From: Ampullaceana balthica | Lineage: Eukaryota > Mollusca > Gastropoda > Lymnaeidae | Assembly (NCBI GenBank): GCA_944989445.1 | Contig: CALYLW010001098.1 | Location: forward strand, 255,303-319,302 | Direction of reading: 5' to 3' | DNA length: 64,000 nucleotides | Shown: in pieces, positions 44,152-55,050 of the stretch | How positions within the stretch are numbered: the first letter of the stretch is position 1 | Layout: every line of letters starts with the position of its first letter | Program-made: the position numbers and the translations under genes | Notes under the pieces: generated by a model | What the model saw: only the letters and a program-made list of their open reading frames with translations | Told to the model about the DNA's origin: nothing | Database searches by the model: none

Positions 44152-44351
44152 TGGCAGCTGGATAGATCGCCTCACAAAGCTGAGGGGCGTGGGATAGAGC
44201 CCAAGAAAACCCCATTCTAAATGATACGCTAAGAAAGTCCTCCGCTGACCTCAGGAAGGGAATTGGGGCACCCAACAGGTATAAACAAGCCCCGAGTAAG
44301 CTCTAATGGAAACATTAGGGATCCCCTACGTCCATCGTTCATGGGACTTAC
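44152..44351 (+). mobile_element. tRNA-derived SINE, family 2, copy 3
   Basis: GGCAGCTGGATAGATCGCCT with CACAAAGCTGAGGGGCGTGG, then AGAAAGTCCTCCGCTGACCT and CTAATGGAAACATTAG. It ends GTTCATGGGACTTACTTACTT. The B box is degenerate (GGGATAGAGCCC). It is the most diverged of the three copies and the only one with a clear (ACTT)n tail. Confidence 0.65.
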
Positions 44352-44639
44352 TTACTTATGTTTTATGATGCCACTTTTGTGAAGTACGTTTGAGAAACTT
44401 CTTGCTCTTGTTCAATTTTAAAATAGAAAAGAAATGAAGAAGCAAATATTAAAAATACAATTAAGCGAATAAGTTTGCCTTAAGTCTGGCCAATAGTTTA
44501 TTGACAGTGTCTAAACTGTAGTGGTTGCCGCTTAAGTTTAGTACAACTTATTAACATCTCCAGTAGTAAAAGGTTCATTAATAGTCTGATCATGAATCGT
44601 TGATATACAAAATCGTTAATAAATAATAAAAAATATTTA
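44352..44639. other. AT-rich spacer
   Basis: Nothing recognised. Confidence 0.4.
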
Positions 44640-45145
44640 AAAAACGTAAAAAACCAAGTTTTTGACTATAAATCCTTTATGTACGAGACGTAACTAAAGG
44701 AATCTTCATAATAATACGCAGCGCAAGACCATCCAAAAATACAAATTGTAGTTATGTCTCGTAAAACATGTTTAATATAATGCGCACCTATCAGGAATAA
44801 GTTTATAAAAAGTGTTGTCAATAAAATACGCACCTTTTTGCGCGACAGAATAGGTTGTTCAATATAATACGCACCGCAACACTCTATCTCAAAAATTTAA
44901 CATGATACATAGAGAAAAATAAAATAAACTAAAAACTCAATAATTTAATTACAGTACATGCGAACGATCTGAAATTTTGATACATAGTTTTTATCATCGC
45001 CACCAAACTGCCTGCTAAATTTAAGCTCACTAGCTTACGAGGAAGTTGGTTAAAAATCGATCCAAAGTTTTGGCGACCGACAATCAAGCAAGCAATCAAG
45101 GGTTCAAACAAAGAGACACTACTAGTTAATATAAAGGATTTAAAA
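44640..45145 (-). mobile_element. Helentron-like element
   Basis: Plus strand: AAAACGTAAAAAACCAAGTT then TTTGACTATAAATCCTTTAT at the left and GTTAATATAAAGGATTTAAA at the right. Internally it has the CAATATAATACGCACC repeats of the 10984-11477 copy, to which it is most similar (mirror orientation). It lacks the GATCGATCGATC/GGGTCC block typical of the 22-26 kb copies, so there are two subfamilies. Confidence 0.65.
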
Positions 45146-45453
45146 AGATTAAATATTTTATAAACTCTTATTAAAGCGAAATTTACAATGCTATGAGAAC
45201 TATTTGAATTAACATGTGTTATTTAAATTGTTAAGGTTTTATAACTGTGGCAGTGTGCCCCCAAAACATACTTGGGGCGCACCCGCCACTGTGCTCCCCT
45301 CACCCTTCCTCACGCACCCAAAAAAGGGCCCTCTGTTCACCAGCAGCGGTATGCACCCCTCCCCAGTCCATCACACTGTTGTGGAGCTTGGAATACGGCG
45401 GATATATTGGGCTTCTGGCAGAGGTGATAATTATCGATCCTCTAAACAATACC
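45146..45453. other. Mixed-composition flank of the RTE-like insertion
   Basis: CCCCAAAACATACTTGGGG (a palindrome, about 45261-45279) and a C-rich segment to 45365 are followed by the left target duplication AAACAATACC (45444-45453). The sequence resumes after the insertion at 46730. No gene was recognised. Confidence 0.45.
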
Positions 45454-46705
45454 AAATAACAGAATTATTTTGAACAGAATGAAAGAACAGGTCGACATGC
45501 AGCTACGAGATCAACAGGCCGGCTTCCGCCAAAACAGATCCTGCACAGATCAAATAGCAACACTGAGAATCATCGTAGAACAGTCCATCGAATGGAACTC
45601 CTCTCTATATATAAATTTTATAGACTATGAAAAGGCCTTTGATAGCCTGGATAGACAAACCTTGTGGAAACTTCTCCGACACTATGGAGTACCAGGGAAA
45701 CTAGTGAGGATCATTCAGAGCTCTTATGAAGAAATGACATGCAGGGTGGTCCACGAAGGTAGACTCACAGACTCCTTTACAGTCGAAACAGGAGTCAGAC
45801 AAGGATGCCTCTTGTCCCCTTTACTATTCATCCTTGCCATTGACTGGATAATGGAAAAATCCACAGACAAAAAGAGAAATGGGATACAGTGGACACTCTG
45901 GGAACAATTGAATGATTTAGACTTCGCGGACGACATTGCACTTCTGTCCCACAACCAGCAACAAATGCAGGAAAAGACAAAAGACGTAGCCACCTTTTCG
46001 GCACAGCTTGGCCTCAACATAAATAAAAGTAAAACAAAAATCATGAAGATAAACACATCCAACCATGAGCATGTCCATCTGGCAGGAAAGGCACTAGAAG
46101 AAGTGGAGTCCTTCACATACCTAGGCAGCACCATAGACACAAATGGCGGATCCGATGCAGACGTAAGGGCTAGAATTGGAAAAGCTAGATCAGCATTTGT
46201 ATTATTAAAGAAAATATGGGAGTCGAAGGAGCTGAAACTGCAGACCAAAGTCAAAATCTTTAATACAAATGTCAAAACAGTCCTCCTATATGGTGCAGAA
46301 ACTTGGAAAACAACAGCGAGCCTTACGCAGAAAGTGCAGACATTCATAAACACATGCCTTCGAAAGATCCTGAAAATCAAATGGCCAAATACTATAAATA
46401 ACAAAGAGTTACTAGAAAGGACACACCAGGTGCCTATTGATGAAGACATCATAAAAAAGAGGTGGAGATGGATAGGACATACGCTCCGAAAACCCCCAGG
46501 TAGCACCACCAGACAATGCCTAACATGGAACCCACAGGGAAAGAGAAAGAGAGGAAGGCCAAAAAATACATGGAGACGCGAGCTAGAGGCTGACATGCAA
46601 AATATGGGATACACCTGGAAGCAATTGGAGAGGAAAGCACAGGACCGGGATGAGTGGAAAGTTCTTGTAGACGGCCTATGCCCCAGACGGGGTAGAAAGG
46701 CATAA
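45454..46705 (+). CDS. Reverse transcriptase, C-terminal part, of an RTE-like LINE
   Basis: The frame is open from the insertion junction for about 417 codons to TAA. The first residues (IILNRM) are internal, so no native start is present; the first ATG is at 45479. Reverse transcriptase motifs in order: [13 protein letters not shown] (about residue 20 from the ATG), motif [15 protein letters not shown], motif [13 protein letters not shown], motif [12 protein letters not shown] with the catalytic Asp pair, thumb-side FTYLGSTID and LLYGAETW, then [23 protein letters not shown] and a C-terminal end in [13 protein letters not shown]. The endonuclease domain and N-terminus are missing, so the copy is dead on arrival. 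The palm with all three motifs is otherwise intact. Synthesises DNA from its own RNA by target-primed reverse transcription in intact relatives. Confidence 0.9.
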
Positions 46706-46719
46706 GTAAGTAAGTAAGT
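45454..46719 (+). mobile_element. RTE-like LINE insertion, 5'-truncated, with target duplication
   Basis: Flanked by a perfect 10-bp direct repeat AAACAATACC (45444-45453 and 46720-46729). It starts in mid-ORF and ends about 15 bases after the stop codon in four TAAG units, the simple-repeat tail typical of RTE-type elements. The perfect duplication and intact frame suggest a recent insertion. It belongs to a different lineage from the relic at 14352, which ends in (GAT)n. Confidence 0.9.
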
Positions 46720-46729
46720 AAACAATACC

Positions 46730-47269
46730 ACCCCCAATTCCAGCACAGTGCTGTGTATTTGGCTGCCGGATGTGAGGCCTTCCGAATTCCTCTTAACAAT
46801 GGCCAGAAATGAATTAGACAGGTTAGTTAGACTATATATGACTAAATGTGTGCATTTTGTGTCTATAAATAATGTCACGCGATTTTAGCCAATTTTTCAC
46901 CCGCCCTCCCCCCCCCCTCCCATCGTTACACTTCGTTCAAAAAAATTATTTTTAAAAAATCATTCATAAACAGACTTATTTAAAGTGATTTATTCCTAAA
47001 AAAAATTATTACCTCTAGAGTATCGGATATTTGTCAAACGTGATTCTCATTTCATAATGTTAATCTGGTGAACACAATTAGAAAGACAAGCCAACATACT
47101 GTTTTAAACACAATTTTATAAGAAAATATCAATTACATGTTTGTGAAAATATATTTCAGACAAAATAATATGTGAAATAAATATGTTGGAGTATTGCTCC
47201 GTGGTAGGCGTAAGAGCTGAGTTTTATAAATTGCAACCACTTTAGAGTTATAAATGGTGTAAAGCAGGG
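46730..47269. other. Flank of the RTE-like insertion, nothing recognised
   Basis: Continues the sequence broken at 45453. Contains a C-rich run at 46896-46921. No gene was recognised. Confidence 0.4.
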
Positions 47270-47860
47270 TTGTGCTCGGATCACAAAACCTTATAGTCTA
47301 ATGTTCTCAGCTATCGAGACATAAGCCTTTAAGGGATGGAAATGAACGTTTCAAAATTAGATATCGCACTGATGGTCGCTTGTTCTCAGATATCAAGACA
47401 TAAGACTTTAAGGGATTGAAATGAACGTTTCAAAATTAGATATCGTACTGATGGTCGCTTGTTCTGAAATATCAAGATATAAGCATTAAATGGAATGGAA
47501 ATGAACGTTTCAAAAATAGATATAGCACTGATGGTCGCTTGTTCTGAAATATAAAGATATAAGCATTTAATGGAATGGAAATGAACGTTTCAAAATTAGA
47601 TATTGCACTGATAGTGGCTTGTTCTCAGATATCAAGACATACGTCTTTAAGGGATGGAAATGAACATTTCAAAATTAGATATAGCACTGATGGTCACTTG
47701 TTCTGAAATATCAAGATATAAGCATTTAATGGAATGGAAATGAACGTTTCAAAATTAGATATTGCACTGATAGTGGCTTGTTCTCAGATATCAAGACATA
47801 AGTCTTTAAGGGATGGAAATGAACATTTCAAAATTAGATATCGCACTGAAGTTCACGTGT
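47270..47860. repeat. 80-bp tandem repeat, about 7 copies
   Basis: The marker ATGAACGTTTCAAAATTAGA (or ATGAACATTTC...) recurs every 79-80 bases at about 47342, 47422, 47502, 47582, 47661, 47741 and 47820. Two unit types (CTCAGATATCAAGACATAAG and CTGAAATATCAAGATATAAG) occur in a partly alternating order, hinting at higher-order duplication. Confidence 0.9.
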
Positions 47861-48064
47861 TGTATTTCAGGAGGCTAAAATAACACAAATAAATTTTAAA
47901 AAAGTCAGACACTGTTCTGGACCTTCTTGTTGCTTCAAATTGTTTGTGCCGAAACAAAGTCAGGTCCAAAATAATGACTTTCCAAAGAGTTTATTCTAAC
48001 ATTTTGGTGCAGCTAATTAGAACGATCGCACTCTAAAGACTTGTTTTAGTATCGATTCACTCCA

Positions 48065-48315
48065 AAGGAAAGTCATCTTGACATGATCCCATAGCAAGTC
48101 ATTTTAACATGATCCCATATAAAGTCATCTTAACATGATCCCATATCAAGTCATCTTGACGTGATCCAATATCAAGTTATCTTAATTTGATCCCATAGCA
48201 AGTCATCTTAACATGATCCCATATCAAGTCATCTTAACATGATCCCATATCAAGTCATCTTAACATTATCCCATAGCAAACCATCTTAACATGATCCCGT
48301 AACAAGAACATGATC
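48065..48315. repeat. 26-bp tandem repeat, about 9 copies
   Basis: Unit close to AAGTCATCTTAACATGATCC followed by CATATC or CATAGC. Copies differ by single substitutions, with a partial unit at the right end. Confidence 0.9.
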
Positions 48316-49080
48316 CCTTAAATACATAAAAAATTAAAACCCTTTGGATCTATGTTTATAAGGTTCATTTGCAATTAGGGAAAAAATCGTTTAACGACTC
48401 GTGTGCAAAGTTTTATAGCATCAATTTTTATGAGTGCACTAAAACATTTATTATTACACGCTTTTATTTTAGTCACACTGTTTGTATGTTGTATTTTGTA
48501 TGTTGTGTCCTTCAGATCTTGTAACGTAAAACTAAACCACTTCTGATGGTACTAGAGATCTCAAAATTTTGCCACAAAAAGATCTTGGATGACAATGCAA
48601 TATAAAAATTTCAGATCGATCGAATGTACCGTAATTAAATAAATGCATTTTTAGTTTATCTCTCTTTATAAACTGTATCCGTGCTATTCTTGACTTTCAC
48701 GTGAATGTCACCGGAGTTCACCACCAGCCATCGATATCCACATTCCAGGTGTTAAACAGCTCAGTAATACAAAACTAAATCTAAATTGACATGATAATAC
48801 AAGAGGAACAACTGGAATTTGCGTAGCCTAATTGGCCGTATTGATAGCGTAATGGACTTTCGACCTGAATGTACTGGGTTAAATATTCAGTTGGGGATTC
48901 TGTCTTTTTACCACTATCACATTTAAGTTATAGACAACGAAGTTTGACTAATTAAATTGAATTGATTATGTCGAACAATTAATTTTAAATATTTTGATAC
49001 TTAAAAGTAGAAAATAAAATATTTAAAAAATATGGTTTTTTAAAAAGGACTAGCTTTTATTTACATACATAAAGTGCACT
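48316..49080. other. Spacer with a Helentron-like fragment and a tRNA-like piece
   Basis: Bases 48605-48662 (TTTCAGATCGATCGAATGTA...GCATTTTTAGTTTATC) match the interior of the plus-strand Helentron-like copy at 16975-17035. Bases 48822-48892 (GCGTAGCCTAATTGGCCG ... TGTACTGGGTTAAATATTC) look like a worn tRNA-Arg-type SINE head: a good A box and a poor B box. The rest is AT-rich. Confidence 0.4.
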
Positions 49081-49606
49081 AAAAAAACAAACCCGTAAAA
49101 ACAACGTTTTTGACTATAAATCCCTTATATATGAGACATAACTAACAATATTGATTATTTTCAAATATTTACAGACCGAATCTGTCTTAACTCAAGTTTG
49201 CTTCATAACCCTGAGGGTGAGAGGGGAAAAGTCCGGTCACCGATTCGCTTGACCGAGCTCAGCGTGACACGTAAAATGTAAACAAAAGCACCCCGTTGCT
49301 TCGATGGGTCGCCTCAACGCGTCTACTCAAACTTTCACGTGGAAAAAAAACAATAACAAACAGTGAATTTGAATTACATACCTCATATAAGGATAAACTA
49401 AAAATGCATTAATTTAATTACGGTACGTTTGATCGATCTGAAATTTTGTTACGATGCATTGTTAGGTAAGACGGGCCCGTGTGCCAAATTTCAGCTCGAT
49501 CGGATCACGGCAAGTGGGTCATTTTTTACTTTTGTTATTCCGCCCGCCCAAGACAGACAGACAGAGAGAGATGACGAGACGGCCGCGAAGTTAATATAAG
49601 GGATTT
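49081..49606 (-). mobile_element. Helentron-like element, unit 1 of a tandem dimer
   Basis: Begins AAAACAAACCCGTAAAAAC and ends GTTAATATAAGGGATTTAAA, running straight into the next unit. The segment 49190-49330 (GAGGGTGAGAGGGGAAAAGT, CTCAGCGTGACACGTAAAAT, CGCCTCAACGCGTCTACTCA) is shared with the unit at 22338 but not with the shorter units. The two long units occupy the same position (first on the plus strand) in both multimers. Confidence 0.75.
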
Positions 49607-50085
49607 AAAAAAACAAACCCGTAAAAACAAAGTTTTCTACTATAAATCCCTTATATTTGAGTCATAATATAAGTATTGATTATTTTCCAACGCCACAAAT
49701 ATTTACAGACTGACACCGAGTGATGTCCCCTGTCTTTTAACGGGGGATGGGACGTGAGGGGGTGTCGGCACGACGGTCGAAGTCTAAGCGTCAACTCAAA
49801 CTCACGTGGGAAAAAAACAATAACAAACCGTGAATTTGAATTACATACGTTATATTAGGAAAAACTTTTAAAAATGCATTAATTTAATTACGGTACAATC
49901 GATCGATCTGAAATTTTAATACGATGCATTGTTAGGTGAGATGGGTCCGTGTGCCAAATTTCAGCTCGATCGGATAACTGAAAGTGGGTCATTTTAGACT
50001 TTTGTTTTTCCGCCCGCCCAGCCCATGAGATGATGAGATGATGAGATAATGAGACGGCCGCGAAGTTAATATAAGGGATTTAAAA
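49607..50085 (-). mobile_element. Helentron-like element, unit 2 of the dimer
   Basis: Short-unit type, as at 25834: GGGGGTGTCGGCACGACGGTC, CAATCGATCGATC, GATGGGTCCGTGTGCC, TGAGATGATGAGAT, AATATAAGGGATTTAAA. Confidence 0.75.
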
Positions 50086-50339
50086 AGATTTTTTTTTCAA
50101 TCCGTGAACCTATCGACTGCACATAAAAGCGTGGGGCCCTTCATCACAGCTCGCTATCATGTACAAGGCTGCGAAACATATATACACATTTATATGAATA
50201 TTAATAAACATTAAAAGTTTCACAACTTTGATCATATACATGCTACTGTCATATTAATTAGAAAAAAACTATCTATACGCAAAAGAGTAGTTTCAAAAAG
50301 AAATGAGTTATGTTATTCTTATCAATCTTGCCGCTCTGA

Positions 50340-50570
50340 GTCAGTTAGATATATAATGAGAAACGGACCAAATATTGGATGCACGTAAGACTGTGTCTTG
50401 ATGTTCCAAACATGCACTAAATATTGGATATTAGCTAAGATTTGCTGTGATGTACCAAACACGGATGATATATTGGATAGAAATACGACTTTGACGTGAT
50501 GTTGCAAACATGGACCAAATATTGGATATAAGTAAGACTTCTCCGTGATGTTCCAAACACGCTCCTACCT
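50340..50570. repeat. 49-bp tandem repeat, about 4 copies
   Basis: TATTGGAT recurs at about 50373, 50422, 50471 and 50520, each preceded by a GTTCCAAACA-type stretch. Copies are clearly diverged. Confidence 0.75.
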
Positions 50571-50639
50571 TCATGTAACTATGATTTTGTCGTACAGCTC
50601 GATCGAGTTTCATCCAATATTCAATCTGAAGACCCTTGG

Positions 50640-50960
50640 TCCGTGTGCAAAGTAAAAATAAACTGTTGTGCAAATTTGTACCGCATCCATTTTTGAGCAA
50701 TATTTTACAAAATTTGCTGTGAGTTACTCTAAACCAGTGCTTCTCAAACTTTTTAGTCTGGCGGACCGGCAGGAATTTTTTCGTTGCACCAGGGACCGGT
50801 AAACTATTTTCCCTGTACTTACGTGGTAGCGAAATGTCTTTTCTTGGTAACTTCTGCGGACCGGCATCGGATATCCCACGGACCGGCACCGGTCCGCGGA
50901 CCACCACTTTGAGTAGCACTGCTCTAAACTACTGCGGTCAGATACCCGCTTGGCATGTTG
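50640..50960. mobile_element. Worn GTTCCC-type MITE containing a hAT MITE
   Basis: The complement of 50640-50720 (CAGCAAATTTTGTAAAATATTG, CACGGACC) and the segment after 50930 match the internal part of the MITE at 6611-6794 and 13822-13999. The 187-bp hAT MITE at 50735-50921 interrupts it. The outer ends are no longer clear. Confidence 0.5.
50735..50921. mobile_element. 187-bp hAT MITE with perfect 8-bp target duplication
   Basis: Ends CAGTGCTTCTCAAACTTTTT and ACTTTGAGTAGCACTG, flanked by CTCTAAAC at 50727-50734 and 50922-50929. GC-rich interior with GGACCGGCACCGGTCCGCGG, a strong palindrome. Non-coding. Confidence 0.9.
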
Positions 50961-51284
50961 TAACTCCACTCCAACAGCCGAACGGTGGCGGAACGTCCTT
51001 GGACTGGTTTTGTTGCTCGTTGTATTATAATGTAATACACTTGTTCTGAAAGCCAACACATTGAGCACACAGAATGGGATTCCCGTAAGATTGTACACGA
51101 AATTGCTATGTTGTACTCGGATTGAGACACCATAGAGGACACAATTATTCCAACCTGTATGCATGTAAGATTTGGCTTAATGTTCCACATAGTGGGTAGC
51201 CTATGTAGCAGGACATTCTTATTTACGTTGTCTTCGTGTACAGACACGAAATTTTGGATCTCAAGGATCTTGATTTTGACATTG

Positions 51285-51480
51285 TGTAGACTAGTTTGGT
51301 ACTCCACTTTGTCACTTTCTGTAGGGTAAGACGATATCAGTTTGGCATTGTGTAGATTGGCTTGGTGCTTTCCCTTTGTCTATTTCTTTAGTATAAGACG
51401 TCATCAGTGTGGTATTGTGTAGATTGGCGTGGTTCTCCCCCTTTGTCTCTTTCCTTAAGGTAACACGTCATCAGACATTT
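51285..51480. repeat. About 66-bp tandem repeat, 3 copies
   Basis: CTTTGTCTCTTTC, TAAGACGTCATCAGTGTGG and CATTGTGTAGATTGGCTTGG recur about every 66 bases, with moderate divergence. Confidence 0.75.
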
Positions 51481-52963
51481 CAAGATTTAATTGGACATTG
51501 GAGATATGTCCCTTCATGATGAAAGTCTTAGTGCTTGAAGATATTATGAGGATAGTCCTCGGTTTACTGTAGGTCTAGGACTGGTCTTTTATTACCACTT
51601 TCAGGATTAAAACCATAAAATTACAAATGTCATCAGACATTTATTTATATTGTAGTCGATAAAAACATTTGTTAGTTTCAGTAACTTTGTAAAAATAAAA
51701 ACATACACAAAAAAGTAATTTACCTAAAAAATAAGTCAAACTGCATCTTTGTCATAAAACTTGTTAGTAAATTTATCATTTAGAAATTTAAAAATAATTC
51801 AAGACTATGCATAAACCATGTAATGCTATAATAGTATGTATATATGAAAATTCTGTAATAAAAAGAAGATACCAATGTTGTTACATAAAGAAACAGAAAA
51901 TATTAAAAATGTATAAAATCAATGCAATTTAAATTTACACAGATGTATCAATAAATTTTAACGGTCGTACAGTGCTATGCTGTTTTAATAAGGTTACTGT
52001 TTTACACAAAGTGTTTTTATAAATAAGTAACCGGTGTATTGAAAAAAGATAGAGGAAGACTTGAGAAATGTAGACCTGTGTCAGGTTATGCTTTAAACAT
52101 GCGTATCATAATACATTTATTTCGTCGTTCAGATGTATACAAATATGTCTACAAATGACAGGGTATATAACTCATTAAAAAAATTAAATGTAAATTACAT
52201 GTGTTTGTTATTTCCCTTGAGGTTTTCAGTTGCATCTATTTATGTGTTAAAAATAATCGTCAATTAATCGATTAATCCATTAATTTTTACAGATTAATCT
52301 AACAATATTTTTTTATCGTTACCAGCCGTATTAAGGAATCAATATAAATTGGTGCACAAAGATGAAGAAACATTAGAATATAAGAGATTCGTAAAAATAT
52401 TGACGATTTGGAAAATTGTTACAGCTACGAAACCTCCTATCAAAGTTTATTTAAGTTCTGCTGTTATGGAAAAAAAAATAATAGCAATCTTTTCAATCGG
52501 CTTAAACCAGGTAATAAATGACTGAAACATTGCAAATATTTGAGATTGAGAAAAGATATAAAATAATTTTGTTTTATTTTTGTTATCTTTGTGTGTGTGG
52601 GGGGGGAGGGGGAGCAGGACTTTATTCCTACTAAGTTTTTATTTTATAAGATAAGCATTTTGCATAAATCATTATGTTTTCTCTTCTTTCAATGGACATT
52701 GTCCCCTTTGCTTTTATCAATTAACCTCGGTCATAAGGGACACATCGAAAATGAGATGGTGTAATTATCCTGCCTTTGATAAATGTCTAGTCCAGTCTTA
52801 ACAAGCTCATTTCACTGTTAAATTCTATAATACTTCAAATTTGGTAACTAAGAGTGGACAAAATTTATTTTAAGTAACATTTTATTTCCTTTCTACAAGA
52901 CTACATATTTCACACTTATAACCTGATTATTATTTCCGCGACACAATTAACTCAAAAAATGAC
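51481..52963. other. AT-rich stretch, nothing recognised
   Basis: A short TTAATCGATTAATCC piece at about 52262-52320, ending ACCAGCCGTA, is probably another remnant of the TAGGGCTG hAT family. No gene was supported. Confidence 0.4.
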
Positions 52964-53500
52964 ATGTCCTCTATGAATCATTTATTTACCAACTTTAACG
53001 AAACTAATTTGAAACTACAAGGTAACCAATTAACTTTAATCAAAACTGAAAGCGTAATATCTGCGTTTGTTGCAAACCTTTTTCTGTACAAACATAACTT
53101 AGAAATCTTTCACAATTGCAAAGTAGAGATAAAGATTTGCTGGTTTACTGTCAAAACTTAACTGCTCTTCATGCAGACATGAAGCAAATGCTTGAAAGTA
53201 TTCATCACATGGATATTGCCGACTGGCAGTTGAACCCTTTTTCGCGTGGACAAACTCAGATCCCAAACACAGATGAATCCACACTAATACAGGAGCAGCT
53301 TATTGAAATGAAGAACTTGAACCAATGTTTGAACTAGGATACCACAAATTTTGGTACAAAATTAGACACCAATTTTTATATCTTGCCTTATGAAGTTGTT
53401 GACTGCTTCCCCGTCTTCCTATTTGGTAGAACAAAGATTCAGTGCCGTTATTAACTTCATAATGAAAATAAATAAAGGTAAAAAGGATTTTTAAAAACCA
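52964..53500 (+). pseudogene. hAT transposase fragment (ZBED5-like)
   Basis: Across frame changes the plus strand reads LFTNFNETNLKLQGN, then SVISAFVANLFLYK, DMKQMLESIHHMDIADWQLNPF, EEQLIEMKN-like sequence near 53295, and finally a hAT end with SAVINFIMK near 53445. N.LN..LQG followed by a lysine-rich K.A.F...L.LW-type stretch and a LI.LQ.D block is the C-terminal half of ZBED5/SCAND3-like hAT transposases. Two frame shifts and a stop are present. No terminal repeats could be assigned. Confidence 0.6.
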
Positions 53501-53849
53501 CGTTTTTATAAGTGGACTTAAAAGAAGAAAATAATTTAAAACTTATAAGTTCAAGTACCTTGATTTAATATGACTAAATCGTGGGGCGGGCGCTTATGAG
53601 GTTTAAGATATGCAGTTCACTCATTCTCTCAACTAGAAGTAACAGCTTACTGGTTTAAAAAAAAATTAAATGCCGAGAAAACGATAATATATTGAATTTT
53701 TTTTTCTAAATGTGTTGTATTACCTTAAAATATTCAAATTATATGTCAAGTAAAAGAAAACCACTTCTAATTACGGATAAGCTGAACAGACATACGTTGT
53801 TTATTTATTTTTTTAAAAATATTTTTATTTATCAAATCTATCTCCCTAG
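53501..53849. other. AT-rich spacer
   Basis: Nothing recognised. Confidence 0.4.
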
Positions 53850-54195
53850 ACTGACTTGTATATTTTGAGATATCATTTTTAAAGGTCTTGTAGATTTGTG
53901 TTGTCATACAGATTTTTAAAGTTTGATAGATTTACATTTAAGATATAATTGTTGAGTCTGGTAGATTTAAAGGTTTAGAAAGATTTATATAGTTTGGTAG
54001 ATTTACATTTTAAGGTAGAATTGTTGAGTCGGGTAGATTTAAATTTTAAGATATAATTGTTGAGTCAGGTAGACTTACATTTTAAGATATAAATGTTATG
54101 TTTGGTAGAATTACATTTTAAGATAGAATTGTTGAGTCTGGTAGACTTACATTTTAAGATAGAATTGTTGAGTCTTTAGATTTATGTTTTAATGT
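53850..54195. repeat. 36-bp tandem repeat, about 8 copies
   Basis: Unit near GGTAGATTTACATTTTAAGA followed by TAGAATTGTTGAGTCT. Copies vary at several positions and a few are short. Confidence 0.85.
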
Positions 54196-54784
54196 AGGAC
54201 TGTCAGGTCTTGCCATCACGCCACTCGAATAATCACTTGTGCTGGCTTGAGTGCCACAGTCATCTAGTAATCCTAGCTTTGCTGTAAACTACATCAAAAT
54301 GGATAGACACAGGATTGTAATAATAATAATAATAAATTGATTATTTATATAGCGCTGTATCCCAGTAAGGAACTGGGCTCACAGCGCTTTACATGAAAGA
54401 AATAACATACTTATAAGTATTAAATTAACTTTCATATCACAACAAACACAACAAATTACAATACATTATACATAAGCTACGTTAATCATTTACAAGAAAT
54501 GTTCTTTCATCAATTTTAAAAATAAATTGTGAAAAGATGTGTCTTAAGTGCAGTCTTGAAAGACTTGGTTGTTTGAATACTACGTATGTGTAATGGTAGA
54601 GAATTCCATTGTGCGGGTATGTTCTAACTCATTGTTAGACTGTGTTTATTAAGGCGTTTCAAATCATCGTTATTAACTAGGATTGGTTTCACAATACGGT
54701 AAAAAAGATATTGGTATCTTGTAAAACATATTTGAATTAACTGAATCAGTTTACTACCCGGTAGTAAGATATTAGTAAATGAAT
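54196..54784. other. Spacer with an AAT microsatellite and an AGCGCT-palindrome motif
   Basis: Bases 54318-54337 are (AAT)n, followed by TTATATAGCGCTGT and, 30 bases on, CACAGCGCTTTACAT. This microsatellite-plus-palindrome unit is seen around retroposon tails in several animal genomes, but I cannot define an element. No gene was recognised. Confidence 0.4.
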
Positions 54785-55050
54785 TAATTGTTGAGTTAAA
54801 TGACATAGTTCACTACACGGTATTAAGATATCGGTCTATGTACTAATTGTTGAGTTAAATGACATAGTTCACTACACGGTATTAAGATATCGGTCTATGT
54901 ACTAATTGTTGAGTTAAATGACATAGTTCACTACAAGGTATTAAGATATCGGTCTATGTACTTATTGTTTGAGTTAACATGAATAAGTTCACTACACGGT
55001 ATTAAGATATCGGTCTATGTACTTATTGTTTGAGTTACATGAATAAGTTC
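54785..55050. repeat. 59-60-bp tandem repeat, 4-5 copies
   Basis: Unit contains CACTACACGGTATTAAGATA and TCGGTCTATGTACTAATTGT. The first three copies are almost identical; the last two share an additional change (GAATAAGTTC). Confidence 0.9.

Noticed and set aside
44152..46719. Family 2 SINE mobilised by the RTE-like LINE through a shared tail
   Set aside because: The SINE tail is (ACTT)n while the LINE tail is (AAGT)n on the same strand. They are complementary rather than identical, and the preceding sequences do not match.
45724..46878. 384-codon open frame on the minus strand opposite the reverse transcriptase
   Set aside because: Antisense of the RTE-like coding region. The plus-strand frame has all reverse transcriptase motifs in order; the minus frame has none.
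50431..51307. Overlapping minus-strand open frames of 127-162 codons
   Set aside because: They run across two MITEs and a tandem repeat, change composition at each boundary and show no domain.
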